From Telmatospirillum sp. J64-1 (GTDB lineage: Bacteria; Pseudomonadota; Alphaproteobacteria; Rhodospirillales; Magnetospirillaceae): a stretch of DNA of 64,000 nucleotides. The stretch's first letter is position 1; each line of letters opens with the position of its first letter. Position numbers and translations under genes: made by a program. The stretch is taken from the NCBI RefSeq assembly GCF_006980715.1, contig NZ_SBHN01000001.1, positions 62,001 through 126,000 on the forward strand, given 5' to 3'. Below, one piece after another: positions 26,338-36,033 of the stretch. A model generated the notes under the pieces. The model was not told where the DNA came from, did no database searches, and worked only from the letters and a program-made list of their open reading frames with translations.

Positions 26338-28400
26338 GCGGGACGGTCCACCTCGAACGCGACGGGGACGTCGCTTTCCTCGTCATCGACAATCCCCCGG
26401 TCAATGCCGGGTCGCGCCATATCCGCAAGGCCTTGCTGGAGGCCATCGAAGCGGTGGAGGCCGATGCCTCCATCCGTGCCGCCGTGCTGATCGGTGCAGG
26501 CCGGTCCTTCATCGCGGGATCGGACATCAAGGAGTTCGATCTTCCTCTCGATCCGCCGCAACTGCCAGCGGTCATCGCCGCCATCGAGACCTCCGCCAAG
26601 CCGTTTGTCGCGGCTTTGCATGGGGCTGCATTGGGAGGCGGGTATGAGCTTGCGCTCGGTTGCGATGCGCGCATCGCCGTGCCGGGCACAGTGGTGGGCC
26701 TGCCGGAAACCACGCTCGGGATCATTCCCGGCGCAGGCGGCACGCAGAAGCTTCCCCGGCTCGTCGGAACCGCGAAGGCCATCGCGCTGATCTGCCCCGG
26801 CCAGCGTGTGGCGGCCGAGCAGGCGCTTGAACTGGGCATGATCGATGCCCTTGCCGAAGGGGACTTGCGCGAAGACAGCAAGGCGCTTGCCGTGAGTCTC
26901 GTCGGCGGCAAGAAACGCATCATCGACCTGCCCGTGCCGCAGGATAGCCAGGAGGCCATCGCATCCGCCGAAAAGAAGGCGCTGACTTCCGGCCGCAATC
27001 GCCCGCATATCGCAGCGGCGATCAGTCATGTGAAGGCGGCAGGGCAGAAAGACGCCGCCGAGGGCTTGGCCGCAGAACGTGCGACATTCGAGAAACTGCG
27101 CGTCGGCGCGGAAGCGAAGGCTTTGCGCCATATCTTCTTCGCCGAACGCGAGGCGGCGCGCGGACGTCCCGAGCGCAGCGCCAAGCCGCTGCCCTTCAGA
27201 ATCTTCGGGGTGGTCGGTGCTGGAACGATGGGGGCGGGCATCGCGACGGCCGTGCTTCAGGCCGGCTATCCGACGGTGCTGGTCGATTCCGACGAGGCGG
27301 CATTGTCGCGCGCCAAGGGACGCATCGATGCCGCGCTCGAGAAAGGCGTCTCGAGCGGCAAGCTGTCTGCGGCGGCAATGAAGGCGGCCCAGCATAATCT
27401 CACCCTTGGCTTCGATCTCTCGGCGCTTGCCGATTGCGATGTGATCGTTGAAGCGATCATCGAGGAGTTGGGGGCGAAGCAGAAAGTATTTGCCGAACTC
27501 GACAGGCTGGCCAAGCCGGGGGCAGTGCTTGCCACCAATACCTCTTATCTCGATATCGACCGGATTGCTGAGGCCACCGGCCGTCCGGAAAGCGTTATCG
27601 GACTGCATTTCTTCAGCCCGGCCCATATCATGAAGCTGCTGGAAGTGGTTGGAGGACGAAAGAGTTCGGAGGCCGCGATGGCGACCGGGCTTGCGGTCGC
27701 CAAGACGCTTGGCAAGCAGCCCGTCGAAGCCGGAAACGGCTTTGGCTTTATCGGCAACCGCATCTATGCCGCCTATCGGGCGAGTTGCGAATTCATGCTC
27801 GAAGACGGTGCGCTGCCTCATGAAGTCGATGCCGCGCTCGAAGCCTTCGGCTTCGCTATGGGGCCTTTTGCCGTGGCCGACATGTCCGGTCTCGATATCG
27901 CCTGGCGCATGCGGCAGCAGCAGGCGGCGACCCGCGATCCGGCCAGCCGTTATGTTCATATTCCCGACCTGCTCTGCCAAGCGGGCCGCTATGGTCGCAA
28001 GACCGGCGCCGGATATTACCGCTATGACGAAAAAGGGCGCGCCGAGCGCTCCGTCGAGGTCGAGGATCTCATCATTGCCGAATCCCGCGCCAAGGGGATC
28101 GAACGCAAGACGCTCTCGCGAGAAGAGATCCAGAGCAGGGCCCTGGCCACCATCGTCAATGAGGCGGGGCTGGTTCTGGAAGATGGAATCGCCCTGCGCC
28201 CGGGTGACATCGATGTCGTGCTGGTCAACGGCTACGGTTTTCCGCGCTGGACAGGTGGGCCGCTGCATTGGGCGGGGCAGCAGGATCCCGATCGATTGAT
28301 GGCGGCTTGCGCAGCTTTTGCCGAGACTGCGGGCCTGGGCAAGCGGCGGGCGGACCTCCGGGCCTTGGGGATTCTGGGTCCAGCCGGCCAGCCGGCCTGA
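26334..28400 (+). CDS. fadJ: FadJ-like bifunctional enoyl-CoA hydratase / 3-hydroxyacyl-CoA dehydrogenase
   Basis: 688 residues. The hydratase half has both catalytic Glu positions (GGGYELALGC and GLPETTLGIIPGAGGTQ). The dehydrogenase half starts FGVVGAGTMGAGIA near residue 288 and keeps GLHFFSPAHIMKLLEVV and the NAD-binding AGNGFGFIGNRI. It should take an enoyl-CoA to a 3-oxoacyl-CoA. No thiolase gene is in the cluster, so the last beta-oxidation step must come from elsewhere or the pathway ends otherwise. Confidence 0.92.
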   Translation: MSGTVHLERDGDVAFLVIDNPPVNAGSRHIRKALLEAIEAVEADASIRAAVLIGAGRSFIAGSDIKEFDLPLDPPQLPAVIAAIETSAKPFVAALHGAALGGGYELALGCDARIAVPGTVVGLPETTLGIIPGAGGTQKLPRLVGTAKAIALICPGQRVAAEQALELGMIDALAEGDLREDSKALAVSLVGGKKRIIDLPVPQDSQEAIASAEKKALTSGRNRPHIAAAISHVKAAGQKDAAEGLAAERATFEKLRVGAEAKALRHIFFAEREAARGRPERSAKPLPFRIFGVVGAGTMGAGIATAVLQAGYPTVLVDSDEAALSRAKGRIDAALEKGVSSGKLSAAAMKAAQHNLTLGFDLSALADCDVIVEAIIEELGAKQKVFAELDRLAKPGAVLATNTSYLDIDRIAEATGRPESVIGLHFFSPAHIMKLLEVVGGRKSSEAAMATGLAVAKTLGKQPVEAGNGFGFIGNRIYAAYRASCEFMLEDGALPHEVDAALEAFGFAMGPFAVADMSGLDIAWRMRQQQAATRDPASRYVHIPDLLCQAGRYGRKTGAGYYRYDEKGRAERSVEVEDLIIAESRAKGIERKTLSREEIQSRALATIVNEAGLVLEDGIALRPGDIDVVLVNGYGFPRWTGGPLHWAGQQDPDRLMAACAAFAETAGLGKRRADLRALGILGPAGQPA

Positions 28401-28591
28401 CAAAGGGACGCTGGGGAAGAGGGGGGATCCGCGTCCTTGCCCAACCTGATATCGGGCAAGGGCGCGGCAAATGTCAGTTGTCGCCCAGGGAATGGGCCAT
28501 CACAGTGCCGCGCAAAAGGAGGAACCGTCGCCAGTCGGCACTGGCGACCCGGATTTCTTCGAGAAATGTCGGCCAATAAGAGGAGAGCGTC

Positions 28592-30688
28592 ATGACCATT
28601 CACGTCGTCGATCAGACTGCGGCGCTTAAGGCCCTGTTCGATCCGCAGAGCGTGGCAATCGTGGGGGCGTCGGCCGATCCCACCAAGACGGGTGGGCGGC
28701 CGGTCAACTATCTGGTCAAGCACGGCTATGCCGGACGGATCTATCCGATCAATCCCAAGGCCAAGGAAATTGCGGGGCTCGCCTGCTATGCCGGTATCGG
28801 CGACCTGCCCGACGCGCCCGATGCCGCCATCGTTCTGCTCGGTGCCGAACGTGCCCATCTCGCGGTGCGTGAGCTTGCGGAACGTGGCACCAAGCTCGCC
28901 ATCGTGCTGGCCAGCGGATATGGCGAAACCGGCGCGGCCGGACAGGAGCGGCAGAGGCAATTGATCGAGGCCGCCGGGCAAATGCGCATCCTCGGCCCAA
29001 ATACCATCGGTGCGATGGATCTCGACAAGGGCATCGTATTGTCGGCAAGCGGGGCGCTGGAAGCCGAGGATTTGCCGGTTGGCGGAATTTCCCTCGCCTC
29101 CCAGAGCGGTGGGATCCTCGGTGCGCTTCTGTCGCGCGGTGCCGCGCGCGGGATCGGTTTTTCCAAGCTCGCCTCGACGGGCAACGAGATCGATATCGAT
29201 ATCGCGGATCTCATCGAGCACTATGCCGGCGACAGCCAGACGCGCGTCATTGCGGCCTATATCGAGGGCATCCGCTCGGTGGAGAAATTCCGCCGTGCCG
29301 CAGAATGTGCGCGCGAGGCAGGCAAGCCGCTGGTGATCTACAAGGTCGGACGTTCGGAATCCGGTGCACGGGCGGCAGTGTCCCATACCGGGGCGATGGC
29401 GGGCGAGGACCGGGTATACGACGCCCTGTTCCGCCAGACCGGCGCCATCCGGGCCGAAACCTTCAGTGACCTGCTCGACTTGCCGGCGATGTTGGTGACG
29501 GGGCGTAAAATGCAGGGGCGGCGCGTGGCCGTCCTGACTTCCACGGGCGGTGCGGGGAGCCTCGTGGCCGATAGCTGCGGCGTGGAAGGCCTCGACGTGC
29601 CGGTGCTGGACGATAGGACGGCCAATGCGCTGGCGACCATTCTCAAGGCGGAAGAGGCGATGAGCGCCAACCCGGTCGACGTTACGCTGGCAGGTGTCAA
29701 ACCGGAGATCATGACGGCTTCGACCGAAGCGTTGCTGGATTCGGAGAGCGTTGACGGTGTGGTTGTCATTGTCGGCTCGTCGGCCCTGGCCCAGCCCGAA
29801 ATCGCTGTCGGCGCGATCAAGAACGGTGCCGCCAAAAGCGACAAGCCGTTGATCGCCTATGTCAGTCCCAACGCACCCGACATCGTGCGCGACCTCAATC
29901 TCAAGGGCATTCCCGCCTATACCGCGCCGGAAACCTGCGCCATTGCCTTCAAGGCGGCGATGCCGTCGGTGAAGGGCAGGGAAGCCGTTCAGGCCGTGCC
30001 CGACGAAGCGAAAGTCGATCTGGGGGATCTGCCGGCCGGCACGCTGAACGAGGCGGAATCGCGGGCCCTGTTCGAAAACTTCGGCCTTGCGGGCGCGGAT
30101 CAGCATGTCGTTACCGATGCCGCGGGGGCAAGCGCGGCCGCCGCGCGGTTGGGCGGCCCTGTCGTGCTCAAGGTGCTTTCGCGCGAGATCGCGCACAAAT
30201 CCGATGTCGGGGGCGTCCGGGTCTCGCTCGATGAAACCACTATCGGCCCCGCGCTTGACGAGATGGCTGCCAGGCTTGCCGCCCAGGGATTGCCTGCGCC
30301 TGAGGGTTATCTTGTCCAAAAGATGCTCAAAGGCGGGATCGAGGTCATTCTCGGCCTGCGGCATGATCCCCAACTCGGGCCCTTGATCCTGCTCGGGGCG
30401 GGCGGAACGCTTGCGGAATTGTCCGACGACTCGGCGATCCGCCTGCTGCCCATTACCCGACAGGACGCGGAAGAGATGGTCTCCGAACTGCGCATCTCGC
30501 GTTTGCTCAAGGGATATCGGGGCGATAAGCCCTATGACGTCGCGCAACTGGTGGAAGCGATCCTGGCGATGGCCGGTATGGGGGCAACCCTGGCCGATCG
30601 CCTCGAGGAGGCCGAGATCAATCCGCTTTTCGTGCTGCCGGAAGGGCAGGGCGTCGCCGCGGCGGACGGTCTCGTCGTCCTGCGATAG
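28592..30688 (+). CDS. Acyl-CoA synthetase (NDP-forming) family protein, paralogue 2
   Basis: 698 residues with the same domain order as paralogue 1: SVAIVGASADPTKTGGRP, phospho-His in AVSHTGAMAG, and ATP-grasp GPVVLKVLSREIAHKSDVGGVRVS and EAEINPLFVL. A GGAGAG lies just before the ATG. The 191-base gap upstream holds two hairpins without a T run (CTTGCCC/GGGCAAG at 28436-28460, GTCGCCAG/CTGGCGAC at 28527-28548), so it may be a separate transcript. A strong terminator follows at 30711. Two paralogues in one cluster suggest two different acids. Confidence 0.88.
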   Translation: MTIHVVDQTAALKALFDPQSVAIVGASADPTKTGGRPVNYLVKHGYAGRIYPINPKAKEIAGLACYAGIGDLPDAPDAAIVLLGAERAHLAVRELAERGTKLAIVLASGYGETGAAGQERQRQLIEAAGQMRILGPNTIGAMDLDKGIVLSASGALEAEDLPVGGISLASQSGGILGALLSRGAARGIGFSKLASTGNEIDIDIADLIEHYAGDSQTRVIAAYIEGIRSVEKFRRAAECAREAGKPLVIYKVGRSESGARAAVSHTGAMAGEDRVYDALFRQTGAIRAETFSDLLDLPAMLVTGRKMQGRRVAVLTSTGGAGSLVADSCGVEGLDVPVLDDRTANALATILKAEEAMSANPVDVTLAGVKPEIMTASTEALLDSESVDGVVVIVGSSALAQPEIAVGAIKNGAAKSDKPLIAYVSPNAPDIVRDLNLKGIPAYTAPETCAIAFKAAMPSVKGREAVQAVPDEAKVDLGDLPAGTLNEAESRALFENFGLAGADQHVVTDAAGASAAAARLGGPVVLKVLSREIAHKSDVGGVRVSLDETTIGPALDEMAARLAAQGLPAPEGYLVQKMLKGGIEVILGLRHDPQLGPLILLGAGGTLAELSDDSAIRLLPITRQDAEEMVSELRISRLLKGYRGDKPYDVAQLVEAILAMAGMGATLADRLEEAEINPLFVLPEGQGVAAADGLVVLR

Positions 30689-30710
30689 GGAAAGACATTC
30701 CAACACATGA

Positions 30711-30741
30711 AAGAGCCGCCAGGTCGGCGGCTCTTATTTTT
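30711..30741 (+). terminator. Rho-independent terminator after the CoA-ligase/FadJ cluster
   Basis: Perfect 10-base stem AAGAGCCGCC/GGCGGCTCTT with a 5-base loop, followed by ATTTTT. It ends the plus-strand operon and lies before the stop codon of the convergent thioesterase gene. Confidence 0.85.
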
Positions 30742-30758
30742 CGCTTCGGCCGAAGAAG

Positions 30759-31175
30759 TCAGTCCGTAGTGGAACTGGCCAATCGCCAAACCCCTTGGGC
30801 GGAGGTCAGCACATCGTCCCCACAGATGACCGTTCCTTCCATGAAGGCCAGGCGTTTGGTGAGCTTGACGACCTTTGGGCGAAGCGTCGCGAAGCTGCCG
30901 ATGCGCATGGGCATCATGAAACTGGTGTTCAGGTTGATGGTTGCGGCGCGCGGGGCTCCGCTGGCCAAGCGGGCCGTCTGGCCGAAGGCCCTGTCGATGA
31001 ACGTCATCAGCATGCCGCCATGCACGACACCATTGCGGTTGGCATGCATCTCCTCGGCAAGAAAGCCGAATTCCGCCTGTCCATCGACGTTTCGTTCCCA
31101 GAGCCCGCCGACATGCGCCAGAAAGCCCTCCGAGGGTGTGTGGGTCCAGCCCTGTGTCATTAATTCCGTCTTCAT
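30759..31175 (-). CDS. PaaI-family hotdog thioesterase
   Basis: 138 residues. The hotdog signature NRNGVVHGGMLMTFIDRAFGQTA and NLNTSFMMPMRIGSF give the HGG turn and the acidic residue of the PaaI group. The start could be 31175 or a later ATG at 31160; neither has a strong ribosome site. It stands alone on the minus strand between the CoA-ligase operon and the Tct genes and may release acids from stalled acyl-CoAs. Confidence 0.8.
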   Translation of the reverse strand: MKTELMTQGWTHTPSEGFLAHVGGLWERNVDGQAEFGFLAEEMHANRNGVVHGGMLMTFIDRAFGQTARLASGAPRAATINLNTSFMMPMRIGSFATLRPKVVKLTKRLAFMEGTVICGDDVLTSAQGVWRLASSTTD

Positions 31176-31347
31176 GAGGACGTTATTGGAGGTTTGGCCC
31201 GCCTTGGCAAGCAAGGCGGAAGGGAGTGTGACCCTGACTTTTCGTTATGCTCGTTTACGGTATCGCAAGTTGAACCTCGCCGCGCTTGGCTGGAGAATCC
31301 TGCGGCACCGTAGACCATTCGTCGGTGCAAATCGGGAGGAAACCAAG

Positions 31348-31797
31348 ATGATGAACCGCGACTACCGTGACATGGTAGCAGGCGGGCTGCTTATGGCACT
31401 CGGTGCCGGTGCGGCACTTTATGCATCAGCCAGCTATAACCTTGGCACGATCACCCGCATGGGCGCCGGCATGATGCCGACGGCGCTTGGTTGGATCCTG
31501 GCGGCGTTTGGCGCAGCCATCATGATCGGCGCGTATTTCCGGCCCGGGCCGAGGCCCGAGGTCCGGGTGGTGACGCCCATCTTCATCCTGGGCGGCGTGG
31601 CGGCCTTTGCGCTCGTCATCAAGCCGTTCGGTCTTCTGCCGGCCGTCGTTGCCTGCGTCGTGGTGTCATCGATGGCTGAACGGGCCTTCAAGCCTGTGCG
31701 CTGGATCCTGTTGAGTTCAGCATTGTGCGTGCTGGCCTATCTGATCTTCAGCGTTTCGCTCAGGCTTCCCATCCCTGTCGTGGCGTGGCCTTTCTGA
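31348..31797 (+). CDS. tctB: TctB small membrane subunit of a tripartite tricarboxylate transporter
   Basis: 149 residues with four hydrophobic helices; RDMVAGGLLMALGAGAALYASASYNLGTITRMGAGMMP is the TctB signature. GGGAGGA lies 7 bases before the ATG at 31348; the next codon is also ATG. Its stop overlaps the TctA start (TGATG). Confidence 0.88.
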   Translation: MMNRDYRDMVAGGLLMALGAGAALYASASYNLGTITRMGAGMMPTALGWILAAFGAAIMIGAYFRPGPRPEVRVVTPIFILGGVAAFALVIKPFGLLPAVVACVVVSSMAERAFKPVRWILLSSALCVLAYLIFSVSLRLPIPVVAWPF

Positions 31798-33317
31798 TGG
31801 ATATGTTCGCAAACCTGGCGCTGGGATTGGAAACAGCGCTGTCGCCGACCAATCTTTTATATTGCTTCGTCGGCGTGACGCTGGGAACCATCATCGGTGT
31901 GATCCCCGGGATCGGAACGCTGGCTGCCATTTCGATGCTGTTTCCGATCACGTTCCACCTCGATCCGATCGCCGCGATCATCATGCTGGCGGGGATTTGG
32001 TATGGAACGACCTATGGCGGCAGCACGGCGGCCATCCTGCTCAATATTCCAGGGGCGCCGGCCAATGCCGTCACCGCGCTTGACGGCTATCCCATGGCAC
32101 GGCAGGGCAGGGGCGGTTTGGCGCTTCTGATGACGACCGTTGCCTCCTTCATCGGCGGTTCTTTCGGCATCATCATCCTGACCCTCTTTTCGCCGGTCAT
32201 CGCGGGCTATGCGTTGCAAGTCTCATCGGCGGAATATTTCGCCCTCATGCTACTCGGGCTGGTTGCCGCGTCTACGATCTCGGACAGTTCGGCCCTTAAA
32301 GGCCTTGCCATGGTGGTTCTCGGCTTGCTGCTTTCTACCGTGGGAATGGATGCCCAAAGCGGCGCGGCGCGTTTTACTTTCGGTAATCTTGCGCTCCTCG
32401 ACGGCTTGAGCATCGTTGCCCTGGCCATGGGCATCTTCGGTGTCGCCGAAATCATTGCTTCGGTCCGCAAGATCAATGTCGGCGATATCGATCGCAAGAC
32501 GATTTCCTGGAGTGCCATGTTGCCCTCGCGCGACGACGTGCGGCGGTCCTGGATGCCACTCGTGCGCGGATCGTCCGTCGGCTCCTTTTTCGGTGCATTG
32601 CCTGGGACCGGGCCGTCGGTTGCCGCATTCATGGCTTACGCTTTGGAGAAACGTTCTGCCAAGGAGCCCGAGCGCTTTGGCAACGGTGCCATCGAAGGCA
32701 TCATGGCTCCAGAGTCCGCGAACAACGCAGCAGACCAGACTGCTTTCATCCCGACGCTTTCGCTTGGTATCCCGGGCAGTGCCACCATGGCCCTGATGCT
32801 GGGAGCGTTGATGATCCACGGGATCAATCCAGGTCCGAACCTCATCATTGAACAGCCTGCCTTGTTCTGGGGGCTGATCATGAGCTTCTGGATCGGCAAC
32901 GTGCTGCTGGTCATCATGAACCTGCCGCTGATCGGCCTTTGGGTACGGCTGCTGACGGTGCCTTACCACCTCATGTACCCCTCCATCCTGATGTTCATCT
33001 GCATCGGCGCGTACAGCGTGCGTTACAACGCTTTCGACGTGTTCGTCGTGCTGGGATTCGGGTTGCTGGGATATCTCATGCGCGTTTTTGCGCTGCCCGC
33101 TGCGCCATTGCTGCTTGGTTTCGTGCTCGGTCCGCTGCTCGAACAGCATTTCCGCCGGGCAATGGTGCTGGCACGCGGCGACTTCACCGCAATGCTCGAG
33201 CGGCCGGTGACGGCAACCGTATTGTCGCTGACGGGCCTGCTGCTCGTTTGGAGTGTCTGGTCCGGTTGGAGGAAGTACCGCGCGAGAGTGCGGGCTCAGC
33301 AGGCCATAGAAGCCTGA
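31797..33317 (+). CDS. tctA: TctA large membrane subunit
   Basis: 506 residues, about 11-12 helices, with the conserved segments GVIPGIGTLAAISMLFPITF, YGTTYGGSTAAILLNIPGAP, LPGTGPSVAAFMAYALEKR and NAADQTAFIPTLSLGIPGSA. It is the channel of a secondary transporter driven by an ion gradient and fed by TctC. The start is set by overlap with tctB. Confidence 0.93.
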   Translation: MDMFANLALGLETALSPTNLLYCFVGVTLGTIIGVIPGIGTLAAISMLFPITFHLDPIAAIIMLAGIWYGTTYGGSTAAILLNIPGAPANAVTALDGYPMARQGRGGLALLMTTVASFIGGSFGIIILTLFSPVIAGYALQVSSAEYFALMLLGLVAASTISDSSALKGLAMVVLGLLLSTVGMDAQSGAARFTFGNLALLDGLSIVALAMGIFGVAEIIASVRKINVGDIDRKTISWSAMLPSRDDVRRSWMPLVRGSSVGSFFGALPGTGPSVAAFMAYALEKRSAKEPERFGNGAIEGIMAPESANNAADQTAFIPTLSLGIPGSATMALMLGALMIHGINPGPNLIIEQPALFWGLIMSFWIGNVLLVIMNLPLIGLWVRLLTVPYHLMYPSILMFICIGAYSVRYNAFDVFVVLGFGLLGYLMRVFALPAAPLLLGFVLGPLLEQHFRRAMVLARGDFTAMLERPVTATVLSLTGLLLVWSVWSGWRKYRARVRAQQAIEA

Positions 33318-33353
33318 TATTTCACCAAAAATGGGGCTCACGGGAGGAAATCC

Positions 33354-34310
33354 ATGAAGACTTTCGCATTCGCCGCTTTGGCCTTGGGGATGCTTGCCGG
33401 CGTGGCGCATGGGCAGGAGAATTTCCCTAATCGTCCGGTGACGCTGGTTATTCCCTATGGACCGGGCGGCTCCACCGACCTTCTCGGTCGCCAATTGGCT
33501 GCGGAGTTGCAAAAGATCTGGGGGCAGCCGGTTGTGGTGGAGAACCGCACCGGAGCGGGTTCGATGATCGGGACGGCATATTTGGCGCAGTCTCAGCCCG
33601 ATGGATACACGCTTCTGTTCAATACCGCAGCGCATGTAACGGCGCCGGCGATCTATACCGATCTGCCTTTCGATCCCGAGACGGATATCACGCCCGTCGC
33701 GATGCTGTCCTACAGCCCGTTCCTGATGGTCGCCGGCAGCGGTGTCAAATCCGAAAGGCTGGAGGACCTACTCGTCGAGGCCGAAGACCGGCCGATGTTC
33801 GTGGCGACCGCCGGCCTGGGCAGCTCCAGCCATTTCGCAGCAGAACTTTTCGTCGGTCAGAGCGGGCTCGACATGGATATCGTCCACTATAGCGGCGGTG
33901 GGGAAGCGCTGACCGATCTGATGGGCGGTCATTCCGATCTTTATATCAGCTCGACCGCAAGCTCCATGGCTGCCGTCGCCGGCCAGCAGGTCAAACCGAT
34001 CGGGATTCTTGGTATCGGGCGCTATGACAGCCTGCCCGAGACACAATCGACGGCGGAAGTGGGAATCGAAACGCCCGATATCCGCATCTGGCAGGGCATT
34101 TTCGGGCCGGGCGGGATGCCGCGGGAACTCGTCGAGAAGATCAATGCGGACATCACCAAGGTCCTCGAAAACGAGGAGTTTCTCGGGATGTTGAGCGCAA
34201 ATTACACGATGGCTGCGACAGCCACACTGGATGAGTTTCAGGCGATGGTCGCAGAAGAGATGGACTTCTGGCGGAAACTCGCGAAAGAGCGCGAGATCAC
34301 TAAGGACTGA
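33354..34310 (+). CDS. tctC: TctC/Bug-family periplasmic binding protein, copy 1
   Basis: 318 residues. A signal peptide ends near AHG-QENFP (residues 21-22). Bug-family motifs follow: RPVTLVIPYGPGGSTDLLGRQLA, VVVENRTGAGSMIGTAYLAQS and PDGYTLLFNTAAH. It binds a carboxylate and hands it to TctAB. Copy 2 follows 71 bases downstream. Ligand unknown. Confidence 0.9.
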   Translation: MKTFAFAALALGMLAGVAHGQENFPNRPVTLVIPYGPGGSTDLLGRQLAAELQKIWGQPVVVENRTGAGSMIGTAYLAQSQPDGYTLLFNTAAHVTAPAIYTDLPFDPETDITPVAMLSYSPFLMVAGSGVKSERLEDLLVEAEDRPMFVATAGLGSSSHFAAELFVGQSGLDMDIVHYSGGGEALTDLMGGHSDLYISSTASSMAAVAGQQVKPIGILGIGRYDSLPETQSTAEVGIETPDIRIWQGIFGPGGMPRELVEKINADITKVLENEEFLGMLSANYTMAATATLDEFQAMVAEEMDFWRKLAKEREITKD

Positions 34311-34381
34311 GGGAAGCACCGCTCGTAATCCGGCAGTAAACCGGCAATCAAAATCCTAATGACATTCCAAGGAGGAAGCAT

Positions 34382-35335
34382 ATGAAAATCCTGGCAGCTA
34401 CCGCACTGGCGGTCCTTGCGATGACCGGCACGGTGTCGGCACAGGACTTTCCCAGCAGGGGGGTGACCCTGATCATTCCCTACAGCCCCGGTGGATCGAC
34501 CGATCTGCTCGGCCGACAGCTGGCCAATGAATTGCAGGCCAAATGGGGCCAGCCGGTTGTGGTGGAGAACCGCCCTGGCGCGGGTTCGATGATCGGGACG
34601 GCGCATCTCGCTCAGTCTGCCCCGGATGGTCATACATTGCTGCTCAATACTGCCGCACATTCGACCGCACCGGCCGTGCAGCTTAATCTGCCCTTCGATG
34701 CCGAAGCCGACCTCACGCCGATCACGATGGTGGCCACCAGCCCCTATGTGATGGTGGCCGGAGCAGGCGTCGAGGCTGAGAAGTTTTCCGACTTCCTTGC
34801 CGAAGCCAAAAATCGGCCGATGTTCTTCGCAACGGCAGGTGTCGGCAGTTCGAGCCACTTCGCTGCGGAACTTCTGATGCAACAGGGCGATCTGCCGGCA
34901 GATGTGGTGCATTATGCCGGTGGCGGCGAAGCCAATGTCGCCCTGATGGGTGGACATGCAGACATCTATATCAGCACCACGGCCAGCGTGATGCCCTATG
35001 TGAACAACGGTCAGGTGAAGGCCGTCGGAATCCTTGGGGGCGAGCGCTATGATCTATTGCCCGATGTCGAATCCAGCGCAGAAAACGGCATCGAAGGAAT
35101 CGAGATCGACGGCTGGGTTGGCTTGATCGGACCGGGCGGGATGGATCCCGAACTCGTTGCGCGGATCAATGCGGATGTCAACGAAGCGATCCAGAGCGAG
35201 TCTTTCCAGGCTGTTCTCGAAGCCAACTTCGTACGTGCCGGCGACACGACGCCGGAGCAATTCCAGGAACTGGTCACAAGGGAAATGGCGCTGTGGCGCC
35301 AACTTGCCCAGGAACGCAATATCGTCGCCCAGTGA
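34382..35335 (+). CDS. tctC: TctC/Bug-family periplasmic binding protein, copy 2
   Basis: 317 residues, about half identical to copy 1 by eye; signal peptide ending near VSA-QDFP. A 53-base stretch at 34550-34602 is nearly the same at DNA level as 33525-33577 in copy 1, pointing to a fairly recent tandem duplication or gene conversion. AAGGAGGA lies just before the ATG. Two receptors for one TctAB pair suggest two ligands or affinities. Confidence 0.9.
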   Translation: MKILAATALAVLAMTGTVSAQDFPSRGVTLIIPYSPGGSTDLLGRQLANELQAKWGQPVVVENRPGAGSMIGTAHLAQSAPDGHTLLLNTAAHSTAPAVQLNLPFDAEADLTPITMVATSPYVMVAGAGVEAEKFSDFLAEAKNRPMFFATAGVGSSSHFAAELLMQQGDLPADVVHYAGGGEANVALMGGHADIYISTTASVMPYVNNGQVKAVGILGGERYDLLPDVESSAENGIEGIEIDGWVGLIGPGGMDPELVARINADVNEAIQSESFQAVLEANFVRAGDTTPEQFQELVTREMALWRQLAQERNIVAQ

Positions 35336-35372
35336 TTTCCAGGAACGCTCTAGGGAACTGACGTCATGCAAT

Positions 35373-35405
35373 CCGGAGCGGTCACGAGGCCGCTCCGGTT
35401 TTTTT
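35373..35405 (+). terminator. Rho-independent terminator after the tct operon
   Basis: Stem CCGGAGCGG/CCGCTCCGG with an 8-base loop followed by seven T. Convergent to the CMD-family gene ending at 35479. Confidence 0.9.
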
Positions 35406-35478
35406 GTCTTTCATCAGGGAAGGAATAAAGCCGTCACCGATGATCCGGCGACGGCAGTCGGCATGTTATGCTGAGGAA

Positions 35479-36033
35479 TCAGGCGAGCTCGGCCTGTTCC
35501 CCATCCGGCAATTCCACGCCGAAGGCATTGATGGTCATGGAAATCAGGGTGTAGTAGCCGGCCAGCCCCACCAGGTCGACAAGGCGGTCCTTTCCCAGGA
35601 TCCTCAATGCTTCGTCATAAAGCGTCGCGCCGAGTGTCCGGTCGTTGTTCAGTGTCGTGATGACGCGGTAGACGATTTCGGCTTCGGAATCGTCGAAGGA
35701 CGGGACAGCGCCAATCCTCAGGGCCTCCACGATGGAAGGATCAAGCCCGGCTCTGAGGGCAATCGGCTTATGCGCCCACCATTCAAATTCCGACGACCAC
35801 AGCCTCGCCATTGTCAGGATCGCCAGTTCAGACAGGCGCGGTTCGAGCGAGGAACCGTATCGGCAATAGGCCCCCAGCGCCTGGGCCGTCTCGGCCAGTT
35901 CGGGACGGTTCAGCCAGACGGCCAACGGCCCGCGCACGCGCCCGCGCGGTCCGGAGGCAATGATATCGTAGACGCGCTTCTGTTCGTCATTCATGTGGTC
36001 ACGATCGAGCGGGGGAAGGCGCATTGCGGTCAT
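35479..36033 (-). CDS. Carboxymuconolactone-decarboxylase-like protein
   Basis: 184 residues. The core ELAILTMARLWSSEFEWWAHKPIALRAGL has the conserved Glu and His of the CMD/AhpD fold but no CxxC, so it is not a peroxidase-type AhpD. Last gene of a four-gene minus-strand operon; its start overlaps the hydroxyacid dehydrogenase stop by 4 bases. Substrate unknown; a decarboxylase or isomerase role is inferred. Confidence 0.8.
   Translation of the reverse strand: MTAMRLPPLDRDHMNDEQKRVYDIIASGPRGRVRGPLAVWLNRPELAETAQALGAYCRYGSSLEPRLSELAILTMARLWSSEFEWWAHKPIALRAGLDPSIVEALRIGAVPSFDDSEAEIVYRVITTLNNDRTLGATLYDEALRILGKDRLVDLVGLAGYYTLISMTINAFGVELPDGEQAELA

Noticed and set aside
28434-28548. Two hairpins before the second CoA-ligase paralogue as terminators
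   Set aside because: Neither has a T run, and the same cluster continues; I mention them only as possible structure.
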